Shown in pieces: positions 11,608-21,497 of a stretch of 64,000 nt of DNA. Below the pieces are notes generated by a model. The model ran no database searches. It was not told where the DNA came from and saw only the letters and a list, made by a program, of their open reading frames with translations. The position numbers and the translations under genes were made by a program. Source of the stretch: Methanothrix sp. (GTDB lineage: Archaea > Halobacteriota > Methanosarcinia > Methanotrichales > Methanotrichaceae); assembly GCA_026394555.1 (NCBI GenBank), contig JAPKXZ010000075.1, positions 62,001-126,000 of the forward strand, written 5' to 3'. Each line of letters opens with the position of its first letter. Positions within the stretch are counted from its first letter, which is position 1.

Positions 11608-11754
11608 ATGGCTGGAAATAATAAGATGCTAAAAGACATGCTTCCTTATGGCGGTGCCGTGAATATACACGGAGAGATTACCTGGCGTGTCACTGAGAAA
11701 GAGTTTAATGAGATGAAGCGAAACTTAGAAAGCATCTTTGATGACAGCCATTAA
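11608..11754 (+). CDS. 48-residue protein with LPYGGA motif
   Basis: A short gene with ATG 11608 and a strong Shine-Dalgarno (GGAGGA at 11598-11603). The product begins MAGNNKMLKD and contains LPYGGA, then GEITWRVTEKEF, ending in an amphipathic helix. A second member of the same family is encoded at 56476-56643 (LPYGGA, GRVVWAVTKEEH). The conserved pattern LPYGGA-x5-G-x3-W-x-VT-x2-E argues that both are real genes. No cysteine, no signal peptide. Function is unknown. Confidence 0.75.
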   Translation: MAGNNKMLKDMLPYGGAVNIHGEITWRVTEKEFNEMKRNLESIFDDSH

Positions 11755-11873
11755 AGTAGCAGTAGACTCAGTAATCTTCTTCTTTTGCTTTGAATCGAAT
11801 CGGGAAGACTTGAGTTTGCAAAGTCAGATTATGCCCGGAAAGGCTTAATTCTTCTTAGGACTAGCAGATTTCG

Positions 11874-12416
11874 ATGATGCAATTAAGATCATATTTAGCA
11901 GTCAGCATTCTGTTGCTGGCCGTGGCCGCAGGCTCTGCTTTCGCGGCAGGAGACGATAGCGCGACCAAAGTTCTTTTGAAGACCAGCATGGGCGACATCA
12001 CAATCCAGCTAAACGATGACATGCCTATTACGACTGGAAACTTCAAGAGCCTGGTGGAAAAGGGATTCTATGACGGGGTAATCTTCCACAGAGTCATCGA
12101 CGGCTTCATGATTCAGGGCGGAGATCCGGAGGGCACAGGCATGGGCGGACCGGGCTACAACATTGCAGATGAGTTCACCGATCACAACCGAAACGATCGC
12201 GGTACCATCGCCATGGCCAATTCCGGGCCGAACACGGGCGGCAGCCAGTTCTTCATCAATCTGGTGGACAACAGCTTCCTGGACAGCAAGCATCCCGCTT
12301 TTGGAAAAGTGATCGCGGGCATGGATGTGGTAGACGCCATAGGCAAGGTCCAGAAAGACGCCAATGACCGGCCGCTCACCGAGGTAAAGATAATCGAGGC
12401 GAAGATCGTCTCTTAA
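11874..12416 (+). CDS. exported cyclophilin-type peptidyl-prolyl isomerase
   Basis: A 180-residue protein with a cleavable-looking signal peptide (residues 1-24, hydrophobic AVSILLLAVAAGSAFAAG) and a complete small cyclophilin domain that isomerises prolyl bonds. Active-site segments include FHRVIDGFMIQGGDP, GTIAMANSGPNTGGSQFFI and FLDSKHPAFGKV. It is about 70 percent alike to the cytosolic copy at 12704 and differs chiefly by the signal peptide, so it probably assists folding of surface proteins. Tandem duplication is likely. Confidence 0.92.
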   Translation: MMQLRSYLAVSILLLAVAAGSAFAAGDDSATKVLLKTSMGDITIQLNDDMPITTGNFKSLVEKGFYDGVIFHRVIDGFMIQGGDPEGTGMGGPGYNIADEFTDHNRNDRGTIAMANSGPNTGGSQFFINLVDNSFLDSKHPAFGKVIAGMDVVDAIGKVQKDANDRPLTEVKIIEAKIVS

Positions 12417-12529
12417 ATTTTTATTTTGTTTATTATAATATTAGTAATAGTAATGATAACCGATGAAAAATAGCAGTTGAAAAGGAAGGCCCCTCGTTGT
12501 ATCGAGTGGGCAATAGAATGATCGAGTTC

Positions 12530-12661
12530 TATGTGAGTTCTCCGTGTGCTCTGTGTCTGCGGTGGTGCTAGTATCGTCAGCCGTTTGGTAATAACCAGCG
12601 GCTAACGACGATTCAACCGCAGAGTTCACATAGCTCACAGAAGAACGCACAGAGACGAACT
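12530..12661. repeat. imperfect palindromic dispersed repeat, copy 1
   Basis: Lies between the two cyclophilin genes. The centre TTTGGTAATAACCAG is flanked by arms ending in CGTCAGCCG and starting CGGCTAACGACG. The right side runs on through AACCGCAGAGTTCACA, TAGCTCACAGAAG and AACGCACAGAGACG. About 75 bases are closely repeated at 29262-29355, and a decayed relative is at 8769-8825. A further hairpin lies just upstream at about 12488-12512 (CCCCTCG/CGAGTGGG). Confidence 0.7.
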
Positions 12662-12703
12662 AACAAAACGAAAAAACATAGTAACAGGAGATGACAAAAA
12701 AAA

Positions 12704-13186
12704 ATGGCAGAAGGCAAATTAAGCGCAGTCGGAGTTAAGGTACGACTTATGACCAGCATGGGCGACATCACATTGCAGCTTTACGAGGACACGCCCATCA
12801 CATCAGGAAACTTCCAGAAGCTGGTTGAGAAGGGATTTTATGACGGAGTCATCTTTCACCGCATCATAGACGGCTTCATGATTCAGGGCGGAGACCCTAC
12901 CGGCACAGGCTGTGGGGGACCGGGCTATGCCATCAAGGACGAGCTCAACCGCAAGAACAAGAACGATCGCGGCACCATCAGCATGGCCAACGCCGGGCCC
13001 AACACAGGGGGCAGCCAGTTTTTTATCAATCTGGTGAACAACAACTTCTTGGACAGCAAGCATCCGGTCTTCGGAAAAGTGGTGGAGGGCATGGATGTGG
13101 TGGACGCCATGGCCAAGGTGAAGAAGGGAGCCAATGACAAGCCGGTGAAAGATGTGAAGATAGAGAGCGCGAAGGTGGTGGAATAG
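12704..13186 (+). CDS. cytosolic cyclophilin-type peptidyl-prolyl isomerase
   Basis: A 160-residue single-domain cyclophilin with the same catalytic segments as the preceding gene (FHRIIDGFMIQGGDP, GTISMANAGPNTGGSQFF) but no signal peptide, so it should act in the cytoplasm. Length is normal for the compact prokaryotic type. The upstream region holds a repeat element; GGAGATG about 12 bases before the ATG may serve as ribosome site. The DNA similarity to 11874-12416 indicates a local duplication. Confidence 0.93.
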   Translation: MAEGKLSAVGVKVRLMTSMGDITLQLYEDTPITSGNFQKLVEKGFYDGVIFHRIIDGFMIQGGDPTGTGCGGPGYAIKDELNRKNKNDRGTISMANAGPNTGGSQFFINLVNNNFLDSKHPVFGKVVEGMDVVDAMAKVKKGANDKPVKDVKIESAKVVE

Positions 13187-13382
13187 TAATTTTTTAATTT
13201 TTTGAGTTAAACGGCGGCGCACCAGTGCAGCAAGCTGTGGAGCATCCAAGACGTCACCACCTGAATTTACCTTTTAATCTCAATTAGCTTTTGCGTTTAC
13301 CTAAAAGATATATTCGTCTCAAGCATAAGATTCATATATTTTAGTAGCTATAACCAAGCCATACTTGTTCTGCTGTGGAGGG

Positions 13383-14861
13383 ATGAAGATAGCCAAATTG
13401 GATTTAGCGATACAGCTCTCCCAGATATTATACAATTGCACATATAAACGAGGGAGTATTAAAAAAATAATTACTCTGATAATTTTGGTATTTTTGAGTT
13501 ATCCGGCAATGAGCAACGATGGATACTGTATAGAAAGTCCTCAGCCCTTGGATTTTGTAAATTGTGAAGGAAGTAGCTGGCTACAAGATTTTAGCACAGG
13601 GTATCCCAATTCACCTTCTCTTCGTTCCGGACCAATTGGAAATGTAGGTGTAAGCAGTATTTGCATGGATGTGGTCGGCCCAACATCTATAAGCTTTTGG
13701 TGGAATAAAAGCACTGATTCGAAGAATATAGGAGAGTTCTATTTTTTAGTTGATGGGGAAATAAAATTTCCATGTAATTCAATTAAGTGGACTTATGCAT
13801 CATATACTCTGGATGATAAAAAAAATCATACAATTGAATGGCGATTTAGAAAATTCAAATCCTATCCGGAATATGCAGGTTATGGATTGATCGATGATTT
13901 GTGTCTCAGTAATAACCAGCATCTGAAGCAAGCGGAATTAGAATTGAATCGGAACTCAAATATAACCAATTTATCTGACGATATCCATAAATTGCAGAAA
14001 GATCAGAACGATCTCATTACTAATATGAAAAAACTTGGTTTGGGCCAAGATTACATATTTTCGAACCTGTCTCAAATAAAAATTATGGATAATTCAATTA
14101 AATCGTCCCTAGGGATTAATGAAACTACATATGTAAATGGTTATGGAAATGATTATTATTCTTATCGCACAATTAATGATGCAATTCAACACGTCCTGCC
14201 AGGGGGTACTGTGAAAGTCTTTCCCGGAGTATATCTAAGTCCAATATCCATTGACCGACCTTTAGACTTGGTAGGTCTTAATAAAAGTGCGACAAAAATA
14301 CTAGGTGATGCAAATATAATTGTTTACATAAATTCAAGCAACGTTCTTATTCAAGGTTTTACATTAAAAAATGGCAAAAAAGGAATATACGCGGAATCCG
14401 TATCAAATTGCATGATAAAAGATAACGATATAATCGATTGTAAAAAAGGCATAGTATTAGGAAATAATAGTAACTTAACAATAACTTCCAATAATATTTT
14501 AAATGCAAACATTGGAATACAATTGGATAGAACCTACAACAGTACTTTCGATAATAATGTAGTTAAGAAAACCAAACAATTCGGAGTGCATATATATAAT
14601 TCTAAAAATAATTTTTTAAGAAACAATACCATATCGGATACAGAAAGCGGGATAATATTAGAAAAGGAAAGCATTAGTAATACAATAGTAAGAAATTCGT
14701 TTATCAATAATACATGGGATATTTGCTTTTTATCTGATATTTTAGCTAAAAATAACAACATCCCAAAGTGCTGTGAGAATAAAAGCTGTCCGATGTGCCT
14801 GCCGATGGGATCCTACTTATGCAAAATGAATTGCTCTAATTGTGAAAATATGCGGGGTTGA
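13383..14861 (+). CDS. secreted right-handed beta-helix surface protein
   Basis: A roughly 490-residue protein with a late N-terminal hydrophobic segment (IITLIILVFLSYPAMS). A Cys-containing N-terminal domain follows, then a coiled-coil-like stretch near residues 190-240. A right-handed beta-helix of NosD/CASH type covers about residues 260-450 (repeats such as NIGIQLDRTYNSTFDNNVV). The tail is rich in Cys. Sequons are frequent. The ATG at 13383 directly follows GGAGGG; the TTG at 13365 lies about 26 bases after a TATA box (13333-13341), so a leaderless TTG start is possible. The next gene overlaps by four bases. DNA is much more AT-rich than the surroundings. Confidence 0.7.
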   Translation: MKIAKLDLAIQLSQILYNCTYKRGSIKKIITLIILVFLSYPAMSNDGYCIESPQPLDFVNCEGSSWLQDFSTGYPNSPSLRSGPIGNVGVSSICMDVVGPTSISFWWNKSTDSKNIGEFYFLVDGEIKFPCNSIKWTYASYTLDDKKNHTIEWRFRKFKSYPEYAGYGLIDDLCLSNNQHLKQAELELNRNSNITNLSDDIHKLQKDQNDLITNMKKLGLGQDYIFSNLSQIKIMDNSIKSSLGINETTYVNGYGNDYYSYRTINDAIQHVLPGGTVKVFPGVYLSPISIDRPLDLVGLNKSATKILGDANIIVYINSSNVLIQGFTLKNGKKGIYAESVSNCMIKDNDIIDCKKGIVLGNNSNLTITSNNILNANIGIQLDRTYNSTFDNNVVKKTKQFGVHIYNSKNNFLRNNTISDTESGIILEKESISNTIVRNSFINNTWDICFLSDILAKNNNIPKCCENKSCPMCLPMGSYLCKMNCSNCENMRG

Positions 14862-16183
14862 TTTTCATAAGACTTAAAATTGTGTATTCAATTTTAATTA
14901 TTTTTATAATGTTGACAAACTATGTTTTAGTTTTGGCAGAACCGTCAACCCCGACAACTCCCTCGGGCCATGCGGCAAATGATGGTGGGACTGAGAATAA
15001 AAAACCTACCTATACTAGTTCAGATAGAAACGCAGAACAAGAGAAAATAAAAAGCATACAATCAGAATTAAGTACAAATAATAAATTAAATAGTCTGCAT
15101 GATATTGAAAAAGGAAAACCAATCGATGTGACAATACAATTGAAAAGTTATGATGATAAAAATAGGATCGAATATATATCGGTAATTGAAGAATTGCCTC
15201 CTGAAATTGAATTTATCTCAGCGGACCCAGAAGCAAAATATGATAAGACGTCTCACAAAATAAAATGGGATTTAAGCGGATTATATGTATCTAAGAAAGA
15301 TCTAGCATTTAGTGTTTATGGCAGAGAAGGTGGCAGCTTTCAAATACCAACTACCATAAACGCACATATGATATTACAGGATGGAAGGAGGATCAGTGGA
15401 TATAAGGATGTAGATCCAATTTCAATAATTACATACAATAATGCTCCCGAAATAATCCAAAATCGTTATCCTGAATCAATAATCTTCCCGGTGTTCTCGG
15501 ATAGATCTGTCCACGTGTCAATAAGAGATATCGATAATGACAGCGTAAAATGCAACTTGTATGATAATAATTTAGAAATAATTAGTCCGATAAATGCTGG
15601 CACAAATAAAGATCTGACTTGGAATCTTCCTTTCTTCTGGTGGGGCACATATAGTTACACTATCAAAGCAGATGATGGTGAAAAAAAGGAATTCACAAAA
15701 CAAAGGGATTATCCTGGTGAAAGAATATTTAATGTTGTATATGGACTTAGCAATTTAGTTTATCTTCTCGCCCTATGTTCGATTGGACCTCTAATTCTGG
15801 CATTTGTTTCCTTCAAAGGCTACAGATTAAATAAAAAAGAGAAAAAAGGATCAATTCTTAAAATGGAGATGGATCTAGTTATTGAGCCGTTATACTTGAT
15901 TTTCAAAGAGAACAATAATATTGTAAACTATATGTCATTATCAATATCAGATAAGATAAACCATAAAGATAATTGTAACTTAAAAAGCATCGAACCAAGA
16001 ATAATAAACATATTAGAAAAGAAAGAATCCCATATTGATCCAAGATTGTTAGATTTATACAACGAATATAAGAAATGTTGCTCTGAGAAAGACTTTGCGA
16101 AAGCAAATTTGAATTCTAGCTTGATGTTTGATCATATATCAAATAGATACAAATATTTAAAACATGAATTATATGGAAAATAG
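14858..16183 (+). CDS. surface protein with one C-terminal-side membrane helix
   Basis: A 441-residue protein. It has an N-terminal signal segment (IVYSILIIFIMLTNYVLVLA) and a Thr/Pro-rich stretch. A beta-rich extracellular domain follows (residues about 80-170) of the DUF11-like type (DVTIQLKSYDDKNRIEYISV), then a second beta domain. A transmembrane helix (about 292-315, LVYLLALCSIGPLILAFVSF) leads to a charged cytoplasmic tail of about 120 residues. TTG 14858 overlaps the stop of the previous gene, with GCGGGG just upstream, so the two are coupled. It may anchor or present the beta-helix protein; this is inferred from position. Confidence 0.7.
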   Translation: MIFIRLKIVYSILIIFIMLTNYVLVLAEPSTPTTPSGHAANDGGTENKKPTYTSSDRNAEQEKIKSIQSELSTNNKLNSLHDIEKGKPIDVTIQLKSYDDKNRIEYISVIEELPPEIEFISADPEAKYDKTSHKIKWDLSGLYVSKKDLAFSVYGREGGSFQIPTTINAHMILQDGRRISGYKDVDPISIITYNNAPEIIQNRYPESIIFPVFSDRSVHVSIRDIDNDSVKCNLYDNNLEIISPINAGTNKDLTWNLPFFWWGTYSYTIKADDGEKKEFTKQRDYPGERIFNVVYGLSNLVYLLALCSIGPLILAFVSFKGYRLNKKEKKGSILKMEMDLVIEPLYLIFKENNNIVNYMSLSISDKINHKDNCNLKSIEPRIINILEKKESHIDPRLLDLYNEYKKCCSEKDFAKANLNSSLMFDHISNRYKYLKHELYGK

Positions 16184-16424
16184 ATCCTGTCTCCTAATAA
16201 GTGTGATGAAGATTGCTGCTATGAATAGCATTTAAGGCAAACTAAGTATAATAAGATCACCTAGCTATTTAGCGAGATTTAGTTGAGGTTTAGGGCCTCG
16301 TTTTTTGTATTGGTAAACCAGGGAATAATAGATTGAGCAGCAGGATCATAAGAGATGATTGCGGAAAACTTATCGAAACCTTTACCTACCACCCCGTCCT
16401 CCTTCAGTTATCAGGTGACCCCTA

Positions 16425-18290
16425 TTGCAATTACTCTTAATCCACTCTGATTTTATCGAGTTCGAGGCCAAGAAGCCTACGAAGATGGCGGAAGAAATCG
16501 ATGACTCGGCCAAGAAAGGCCGTCTGGAGGAAGCCCTTTGCGCCTTTATCGCCGTGGAGAAGTTCGACGAGGACGACCCGGATGCAGTCATAGCCGAAGG
16601 CGTAAAGCAGATCACGGACGTTGCCGGCCAGGTGAAGGCCGCCCGCATCATGCTCTATCCCTACGCGCACTTGAGCTCTCAGCTCTCTAGTCCCGCGACG
16701 GCGGTAAGGATTCTCAAAGGCATGCATGAGACCCTTTCCCCCGACTATGAGGTCATGCGCGCCCCCTTCGGCTGGTACAAGGCCTTTACCATCAGCTGCA
16801 AGGGCCATCCGCTCTCTGAACTTTCCCGTTCCATCCGGCTCGGGGAGGGCGAGGTGGTCTCCGAGGCCCTCAAGTCCGAGGCCACGGCCGTATCCTACTG
16901 GAAGGTGCTCGACACAGACGGCAACCTGATTGATGCCGACAAGTTCGACTTCACTGACCACGAGAACCTTGGGAAGTTCACCAACTACGAGATCTCCAAA
17001 GCCAGAGCCGTGGACCGAGTTCCTCCGCACGTGGAACTGATGAGACGCTTGGAGCTGGTGGACTACGAACCGGGCTCCGATCCAGGCAACATGCGCTTCT
17101 ATCCCAAGGGCCGGCTCATCAAATCGCTCTTGGAAAATTACGTGCTGGACAAGGCATCCGATATGGGCGCCATGGAGGTGGAGACGCCCATCATGTATGA
17201 CATGGAGCACCCCACCCTCAAGAAGTACCTGGACCGATTCCCGGCCCGGCAGTATCAGATCGATTCCGACAAGAAGAAGCTCTTCCTGAGATTCGCGGCC
17301 TGCTTTGGCCAGTTTCTCATGGGCCACGACATGACCATCTCTTACAAGGCCATGCCCCTCAAGATGTTCGAGATCACCCGCTACTCCTTCCGGCGCGAAC
17401 AACGGGGGGAGTTGGTCGGTATCCGCCGCCTCCGGGCTTTCACCATGCCCGATATGCACACCCTGGCCCGCGATATGAATTCCGCCATGGAGGAATTCAG
17501 AAAGCAGTACCTGGCCAGCATCTCCGTCCTCTCTGAGGTGGGCATCGATCTGGCCGACTACGAGGTGGCCATCCGCTTCACCAAAGACTTCTACAACGAG
17601 AACCGTGAGTTTATCGAGGGCCTGGTGGACATCGTCCATAAGCCCGTCCTCATCGAGATGTGGGATGAGAGGTTCTTTTACTTCGTGCTCAAGTTCGAGT
17701 TCAACTTCGTGGACACCCTGGACAAGGCCAGCGCTCTGGCCACAGTGCAGATCGATGTGGAGAACGCGGAGCGCTACGACATCACCTACATCGACGAAGC
17801 GGGAGAGAAACAGCAGCCCATTCTGCTCCATTGCTCCCCCTCCGGAGCCATCGAGCGGGTCATGTACGCCCTCCTGGAGAAAGCGGCCCGCCTCACCGAG
17901 GAAGGCAAGCTTCCCATGTTGCAGACCTGGCTTTCCCCAACGCAGATCCGGGTAATTCCCGTGGCGGAGAGGCACCAGGCCCGCGCCCAGGAGATCGCAG
18001 TTGAGCTAGGGTTCAGGACGGACATCGACGATCGCGATGAGACGGTAGGCAAGAAGATTCGTGATGCTGGCCGGGAGTGGATACCCTACGTAGTGGTGGT
18101 CGGAGACGAGGAGCTGGAATCCGGCAAGCTCTCCGTTACCATCCGCGCCGAATCTACACCCAAGTCTCCAGCCAAGTCCAAGATGACTGTGGAATACCTG
18201 CGTCGAAGAGTCACTGCCGAGACCGCAGACAAGCCCTGGCGCAGACTACCGCTGCCCATGAAGCTCACCGAGCGGCCCAAGTTCATTTAA
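16425..18290 (+). CDS. thrS: threonyl-tRNA synthetase, archaeal type
   Basis: A 621-residue enzyme that charges tRNA-Thr. The N-terminus (residues 1-140, starting [20 protein letters not shown]) is the archaeal editing domain related to D-aminoacyl-tRNA deacylase, not the bacterial N1/N2 module. The class II core has motif 2 ([18 protein letters not shown]), motif 3 (GAIERVM) and likely zinc ligands in RFAACF, DMHTLA and LLHCSPS. A C-terminal anticodon-binding domain follows. Start is TTG 16425, supported by the conserved N-terminus and GGTGA seven bases upstream. Confidence 0.95.
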   Translation: MQLLLIHSDFIEFEAKKPTKMAEEIDDSAKKGRLEEALCAFIAVEKFDEDDPDAVIAEGVKQITDVAGQVKAARIMLYPYAHLSSQLSSPATAVRILKGMHETLSPDYEVMRAPFGWYKAFTISCKGHPLSELSRSIRLGEGEVVSEALKSEATAVSYWKVLDTDGNLIDADKFDFTDHENLGKFTNYEISKARAVDRVPPHVELMRRLELVDYEPGSDPGNMRFYPKGRLIKSLLENYVLDKASDMGAMEVETPIMYDMEHPTLKKYLDRFPARQYQIDSDKKKLFLRFAACFGQFLMGHDMTISYKAMPLKMFEITRYSFRREQRGELVGIRRLRAFTMPDMHTLARDMNSAMEEFRKQYLASISVLSEVGIDLADYEVAIRFTKDFYNENREFIEGLVDIVHKPVLIEMWDERFFYFVLKFEFNFVDTLDKASALATVQIDVENAERYDITYIDEAGEKQQPILLHCSPSGAIERVMYALLEKAARLTEEGKLPMLQTWLSPTQIRVIPVAERHQARAQEIAVELGFRTDIDDRDETVGKKIRDAGREWIPYVVVVGDEELESGKLSVTIRAESTPKSPAKSKMTVEYLRRRVTAETADKPWRRLPLPMKLTERPKFI

Positions 18291-18303
18291 ATTTAGGCAA
18301 AAA

Positions 18304-18376
18304 GCCGCACGACACAGGGGCGCAAGGCCGTGCTCCTGCGCTCGTGTCGTGTGGCTTAGATCTTTTCTTTTTTAAT
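18304..18376 (+). terminator. strong hairpin with T-rich tail after thrS
   Basis: GCCGCACGACAC at 18304-18315 pairs with GTGTCGTGTGGC at 18344-18355 (11 of 12 positions), with further pairing inside the loop. It is followed by TCTTTTCTTTTTT. It sits between convergent genes and could end both transcripts. Confidence 0.7.
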
Positions 18377-18394
18377 CAATATATATTATTACTA

Positions 18395-19534
18395 TTACGG
18401 CTCGGCCATGGGGTGCCGATCGACCCCTGGCCCGCCCGGCACATAGAAAATCCGTCCTAAATCGCTGTAGTAGTTGCCAGAACGGCCGTTGTCCCAGCGG
18501 TTGCTCTGCCCCATGTCGTAGGCATTGTAACCGTTATCGATGAGATGGTTGGAAAAGAGGAGATTCCAGCCGGAGGAAAAGGACAGATAGATGCCGTATC
18601 CGTTCTCCGTTGCCGTATTATTTTGCAGAGTGTTATTGCTGCTGTGACCTGCCAGTTGCAACCCCTTCTCATTGAATGAAACGCTGTTGCCCTGCAAAAC
18701 GTTGTCATTGCTATCATAGGAGAGGTAAATGCCCCGAGAATTGTCCGAGGCCGTGTTTTCCCGGATGATGTTCTTCCGAGAGCTGTCCAGATAGATCCCC
18801 GCGTCCCTATTTCGCACAGCATTATTCTTTTCTATCAGATTTTGGTTGCTGGACTCGGATAGGGAGATGCCGTACCAATCGTTGTAGCTGATGCTGTTGC
18901 CCCGCAGCGTGTTACTGCTTGATGATCGCAGCGATAGGGAGGTGTCGCCGTTGTTCATCAGATCATTGTCCAAAATGACGTTATCTCGGGAATAGGCGAG
19001 AAATATGCCGCAGTCGCTCTCTTCATTGATGTTGTTATCGCGGATATTATTATTAGCGATTGTATTTTGCTCGGAGGCATAGAGAGTGATGCCGTTGGTG
19101 TTGTTGTTTATGTTATTGCTGGAAATGTTGTTGGAGCGGGAATGATCCAGCCGAATGCCGTCCAGGCAACCACTAATTGTATTAGATTTTATAATATTAT
19201 TATGGGAAAGGACCTGGATGCCGTTACGGCGCGTGGTTCTAATCTCAAATCCCGATACATTTGCCCCGTCGGCTCGAATGATTATGGCACTATTCATTGC
19301 CCCGGCATCCAGAAGCGGACGGCCGATGCCCAGCAGGCTGATCGGTTTAGTTATGTTCAGGCTCTCTCGATAAACTCCGCTCTGAACCGATATGGTATCC
19401 CCGGAACTTGCCCCGTTTACGGCTGCCTGGATGCTCTCTGTGGAGCGAACGTTAATCGTAGCGGCGTCGACTAGTGGTGACAGAAAGATTATGGCTACTG
19501 CCAGCATGGCTAAATGCTTTGCTCTATGATTCAT
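18395..19534 (-). CDS. exported NosD-like beta-helix protein
   Basis: A 379-residue protein with signal peptide (residues 1-24, LAMLAVAIIFLSPLVDAA), then the start of a NosD/CASH fold (SIQAAVNGASSGDTISVQSG). More than ten 23-residue right-handed beta-helix turns follow (for example GIYLDSSRKNIIRENTASDN). It ends in GGPGVDRHPMAEP, which resembles the usual NosD C-terminal segment. Many Asn-containing sequons suggest glycosylation. Such proteins bind or process surface polysaccharide; the substrate is unknown. It is monocistronic and convergent with thrS. Confidence 0.88.
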   Translation of the reverse strand: MNHRAKHLAMLAVAIIFLSPLVDAATINVRSTESIQAAVNGASSGDTISVQSGVYRESLNITKPISLLGIGRPLLDAGAMNSAIIIRADGANVSGFEIRTTRRNGIQVLSHNNIIKSNTISGCLDGIRLDHSRSNNISSNNINNNTNGITLYASEQNTIANNNIRDNNINEESDCGIFLAYSRDNVILDNDLMNNGDTSLSLRSSSSNTLRGNSISYNDWYGISLSESSNQNLIEKNNAVRNRDAGIYLDSSRKNIIRENTASDNSRGIYLSYDSNDNVLQGNSVSFNEKGLQLAGHSSNNTLQNNTATENGYGIYLSFSSGWNLLFSNHLIDNGYNAYDMGQSNRWDNGRSGNYYSDLGRIFYVPGGPGVDRHPMAEP

Positions 19535-19619
19535 TGCCTATCCCCGATACTACTATCATGCTTCTAATCTTAAAACTTCCCCAAGTGGAAGGCTTTATGA
19601 CGCCGGCACATAGTCTCAC

Positions 19620-21482
19620 ATGCCTATGATAGAGCAGCCCCGTTTCCTGCCTGTGTCCCTGCCGGAAGCCCGAAAGCTAGGGATAGAGCAGTTTGATGTC
19701 ATTCTCATAAGTGGAGACGCTTACGTTGATCATCCCTCGTTTGCGGCTGCTCTCATCGGCCGGGTGCTCTGGGATGCCGGCTACAGCGTGGGCATCATCG
19801 CCCAGCCCGACTGCAAAAAGGATGATGACTTTGGCAAGCTGGGCCGACCGCGCCTCTTTTTTGGCATATCCTCGGGAAACGTGGATTCGCTGGTGAACAA
19901 CCTGACGCCCAATTTGAAGCGCCGCAGCTCTGATGTCTATTCGCCTGGCGGCGCTCTGCTCCGGCCGGACAGGGCAACAATTGTCTACACCAATAAGGTT
20001 CATGCCCTCTTTCCCGGCGTGGCAATTGTTTTGGGCGGGATCGAGGCCAGCTTGCGCCGCTTTGCTCATTACGATTACTGGTCTGACTCGGTGCGCCGGT
20101 CCATATTGGCCGACGCGCCCGCTGATATGATCATCTACGGCATGGGTGAAAATCCCCTGCGCACTGTGGCCCTGAGGCTGGAGAAGGGCGAGAGAATTGA
20201 GGAGATCCGGGATGTTGCCGGAACTACAGTCAAAGAGGAGATCAGCCGCTGGAGAAACAGCCCGCGCCAAGACTGCCTGGTCATTCCTGGCTTTGCCGAG
20301 GTTTCCACGGACAAGAGAAAATACGCCCAGGCCTTCGCCCTGCACTACCAAGAGCAAGACCCATTCCATGGCAGGACAGTCGTCCAGCCCCACCCCAAGA
20401 CAATCATCATCCAAAACCCGCCGGCCCGCCCCCTGCGAACTGAAGAATTGGACCGCATTTACGAGCTGCCTTTTGCCCGTGAGTCTCATCCCTCTTACCA
20501 GGAGCCCATCCCCGCCCTGGAGCCGGTGCGCTTCTCCATCACCAGCCACCGGGGCTGCTTCGGCTCCTGCTCCTTTTGCGCTCTGACCCATCACCAGGGC
20601 AGAATTGTGCAGAGCCGAAGCGCTGATTCCATTCTGCGCGAGGCGACCAGGCTGACGAAGATGAAGGCCTTTCACGGCATCATTTCTGACGTGGGAGGGC
20701 CGACAGCCAACATGTACGCCCTTTCCTGTTCGCGCTGGAAGAAGGGAGCCTGCTCCGATAAACTCTGCTCGGCAGACTGTCCTACATTGGACAAAGACCA
20801 TTCCCGGCAGGTCGATCTGCTCCGCAGGTTAAGGAAAATTCCCGGAGTGAAGAGGGTTTTTATCGGCTCTGGGATCAGGCACGACCTGATAATGGCCGAC
20901 CATTCCCCTTACCTGGAGGAGCTTTGCCGGCATCACGTCTCCGGTCACCTCAAGATTGCTCCCGAGCACATCTCCCCGTCTGTGACGAAGTGCATGCATA
21001 AGCCACCTCGCGAGGTGCTGGATGCCTTCCGGGTGCGCTTCTCCGCCGCCAGCAAAGCGGTAGGAAAGGAGCAGTACCTTCTGCCCTATCTCATGTCCGG
21101 CCATCCCGGCTGCACTGTGTTGGAGATGGTCGAGCTGGCCGAGTACCTGCGTGACAATCGTATGTACACGGAGCAGGTTCAGGACTTCACCCCCACGCCC
21201 ATGACCGTCTCCACGGCCATGTACTACACCGGCCTCGACCCCTTCACCCTCGCGCCCGTGCACGTGCCCAGGGGCAGGGAGAAGAGGATTCAGCGGGCCA
21301 TGCTGCAATACCGGGACCCCAATAACTACGATCTGGTCAAAGAGGGTTTGAGGATGGCGGGAAGGGAGGACCTCATCGGCGAAGGGAGGCGGTGCCTGAT
21401 ACCGGCGCGGCCCCCGGGCGGGTGGGGGCGAGAGAAGAGAAGGGATGAGGGAAATAGCCAGAAGGCAAAGAAGCAGAATTAG
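19620..21482 (+). CDS. YgiQ-family (UPF0313) radical SAM protein
   Basis: A 620-residue radical SAM enzyme. The N-terminal B12-binding-like region (residues 1-220) is followed by the cluster motif CFGSCSFC within SHRGCFGSCSFCALTHHQGR, then the YgiQ C-terminal part (SGHPGCTVLEMVELAEYLRD, QVQDFTPTPMTVSTAMYYTG). Length is as expected. The family is widespread but its reaction is not established. The last 25 residues are low-complexity and basic. A 63-residue gene follows 15 bases downstream. Confidence 0.9.
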   Translation: MPMIEQPRFLPVSLPEARKLGIEQFDVILISGDAYVDHPSFAAALIGRVLWDAGYSVGIIAQPDCKKDDDFGKLGRPRLFFGISSGNVDSLVNNLTPNLKRRSSDVYSPGGALLRPDRATIVYTNKVHALFPGVAIVLGGIEASLRRFAHYDYWSDSVRRSILADAPADMIIYGMGENPLRTVALRLEKGERIEEIRDVAGTTVKEEISRWRNSPRQDCLVIPGFAEVSTDKRKYAQAFALHYQEQDPFHGRTVVQPHPKTIIIQNPPARPLRTEELDRIYELPFARESHPSYQEPIPALEPVRFSITSHRGCFGSCSFCALTHHQGRIVQSRSADSILREATRLTKMKAFHGIISDVGGPTANMYALSCSRWKKGACSDKLCSADCPTLDKDHSRQVDLLRRLRKIPGVKRVFIGSGIRHDLIMADHSPYLEELCRHHVSGHLKIAPEHISPSVTKCMHKPPREVLDAFRVRFSAASKAVGKEQYLLPYLMSGHPGCTVLEMVELAEYLRDNRMYTEQVQDFTPTPMTVSTAMYYTGLDPFTLAPVHVPRGREKRIQRAMLQYRDPNNYDLVKEGLRMAGREDLIGEGRRCLIPARPPGGWGREKRRDEGNSQKAKKQN

Positions 21483-21497
21483 GCTAAATAGATCGTC

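Noticed and set aside
16437-17975. 512-codon open frame antisense to thrS
   Set aside because: It lies fully opposite a clear threonyl-tRNA synthetase; His/Val/Leu-rich composition is the usual mirror of GC-rich coding DNA.
19677-20801. 374-codon frame antisense to the YgiQ-type radical SAM gene
   Set aside because: Mirror frame of a well-supported gene; no recognisable domain.
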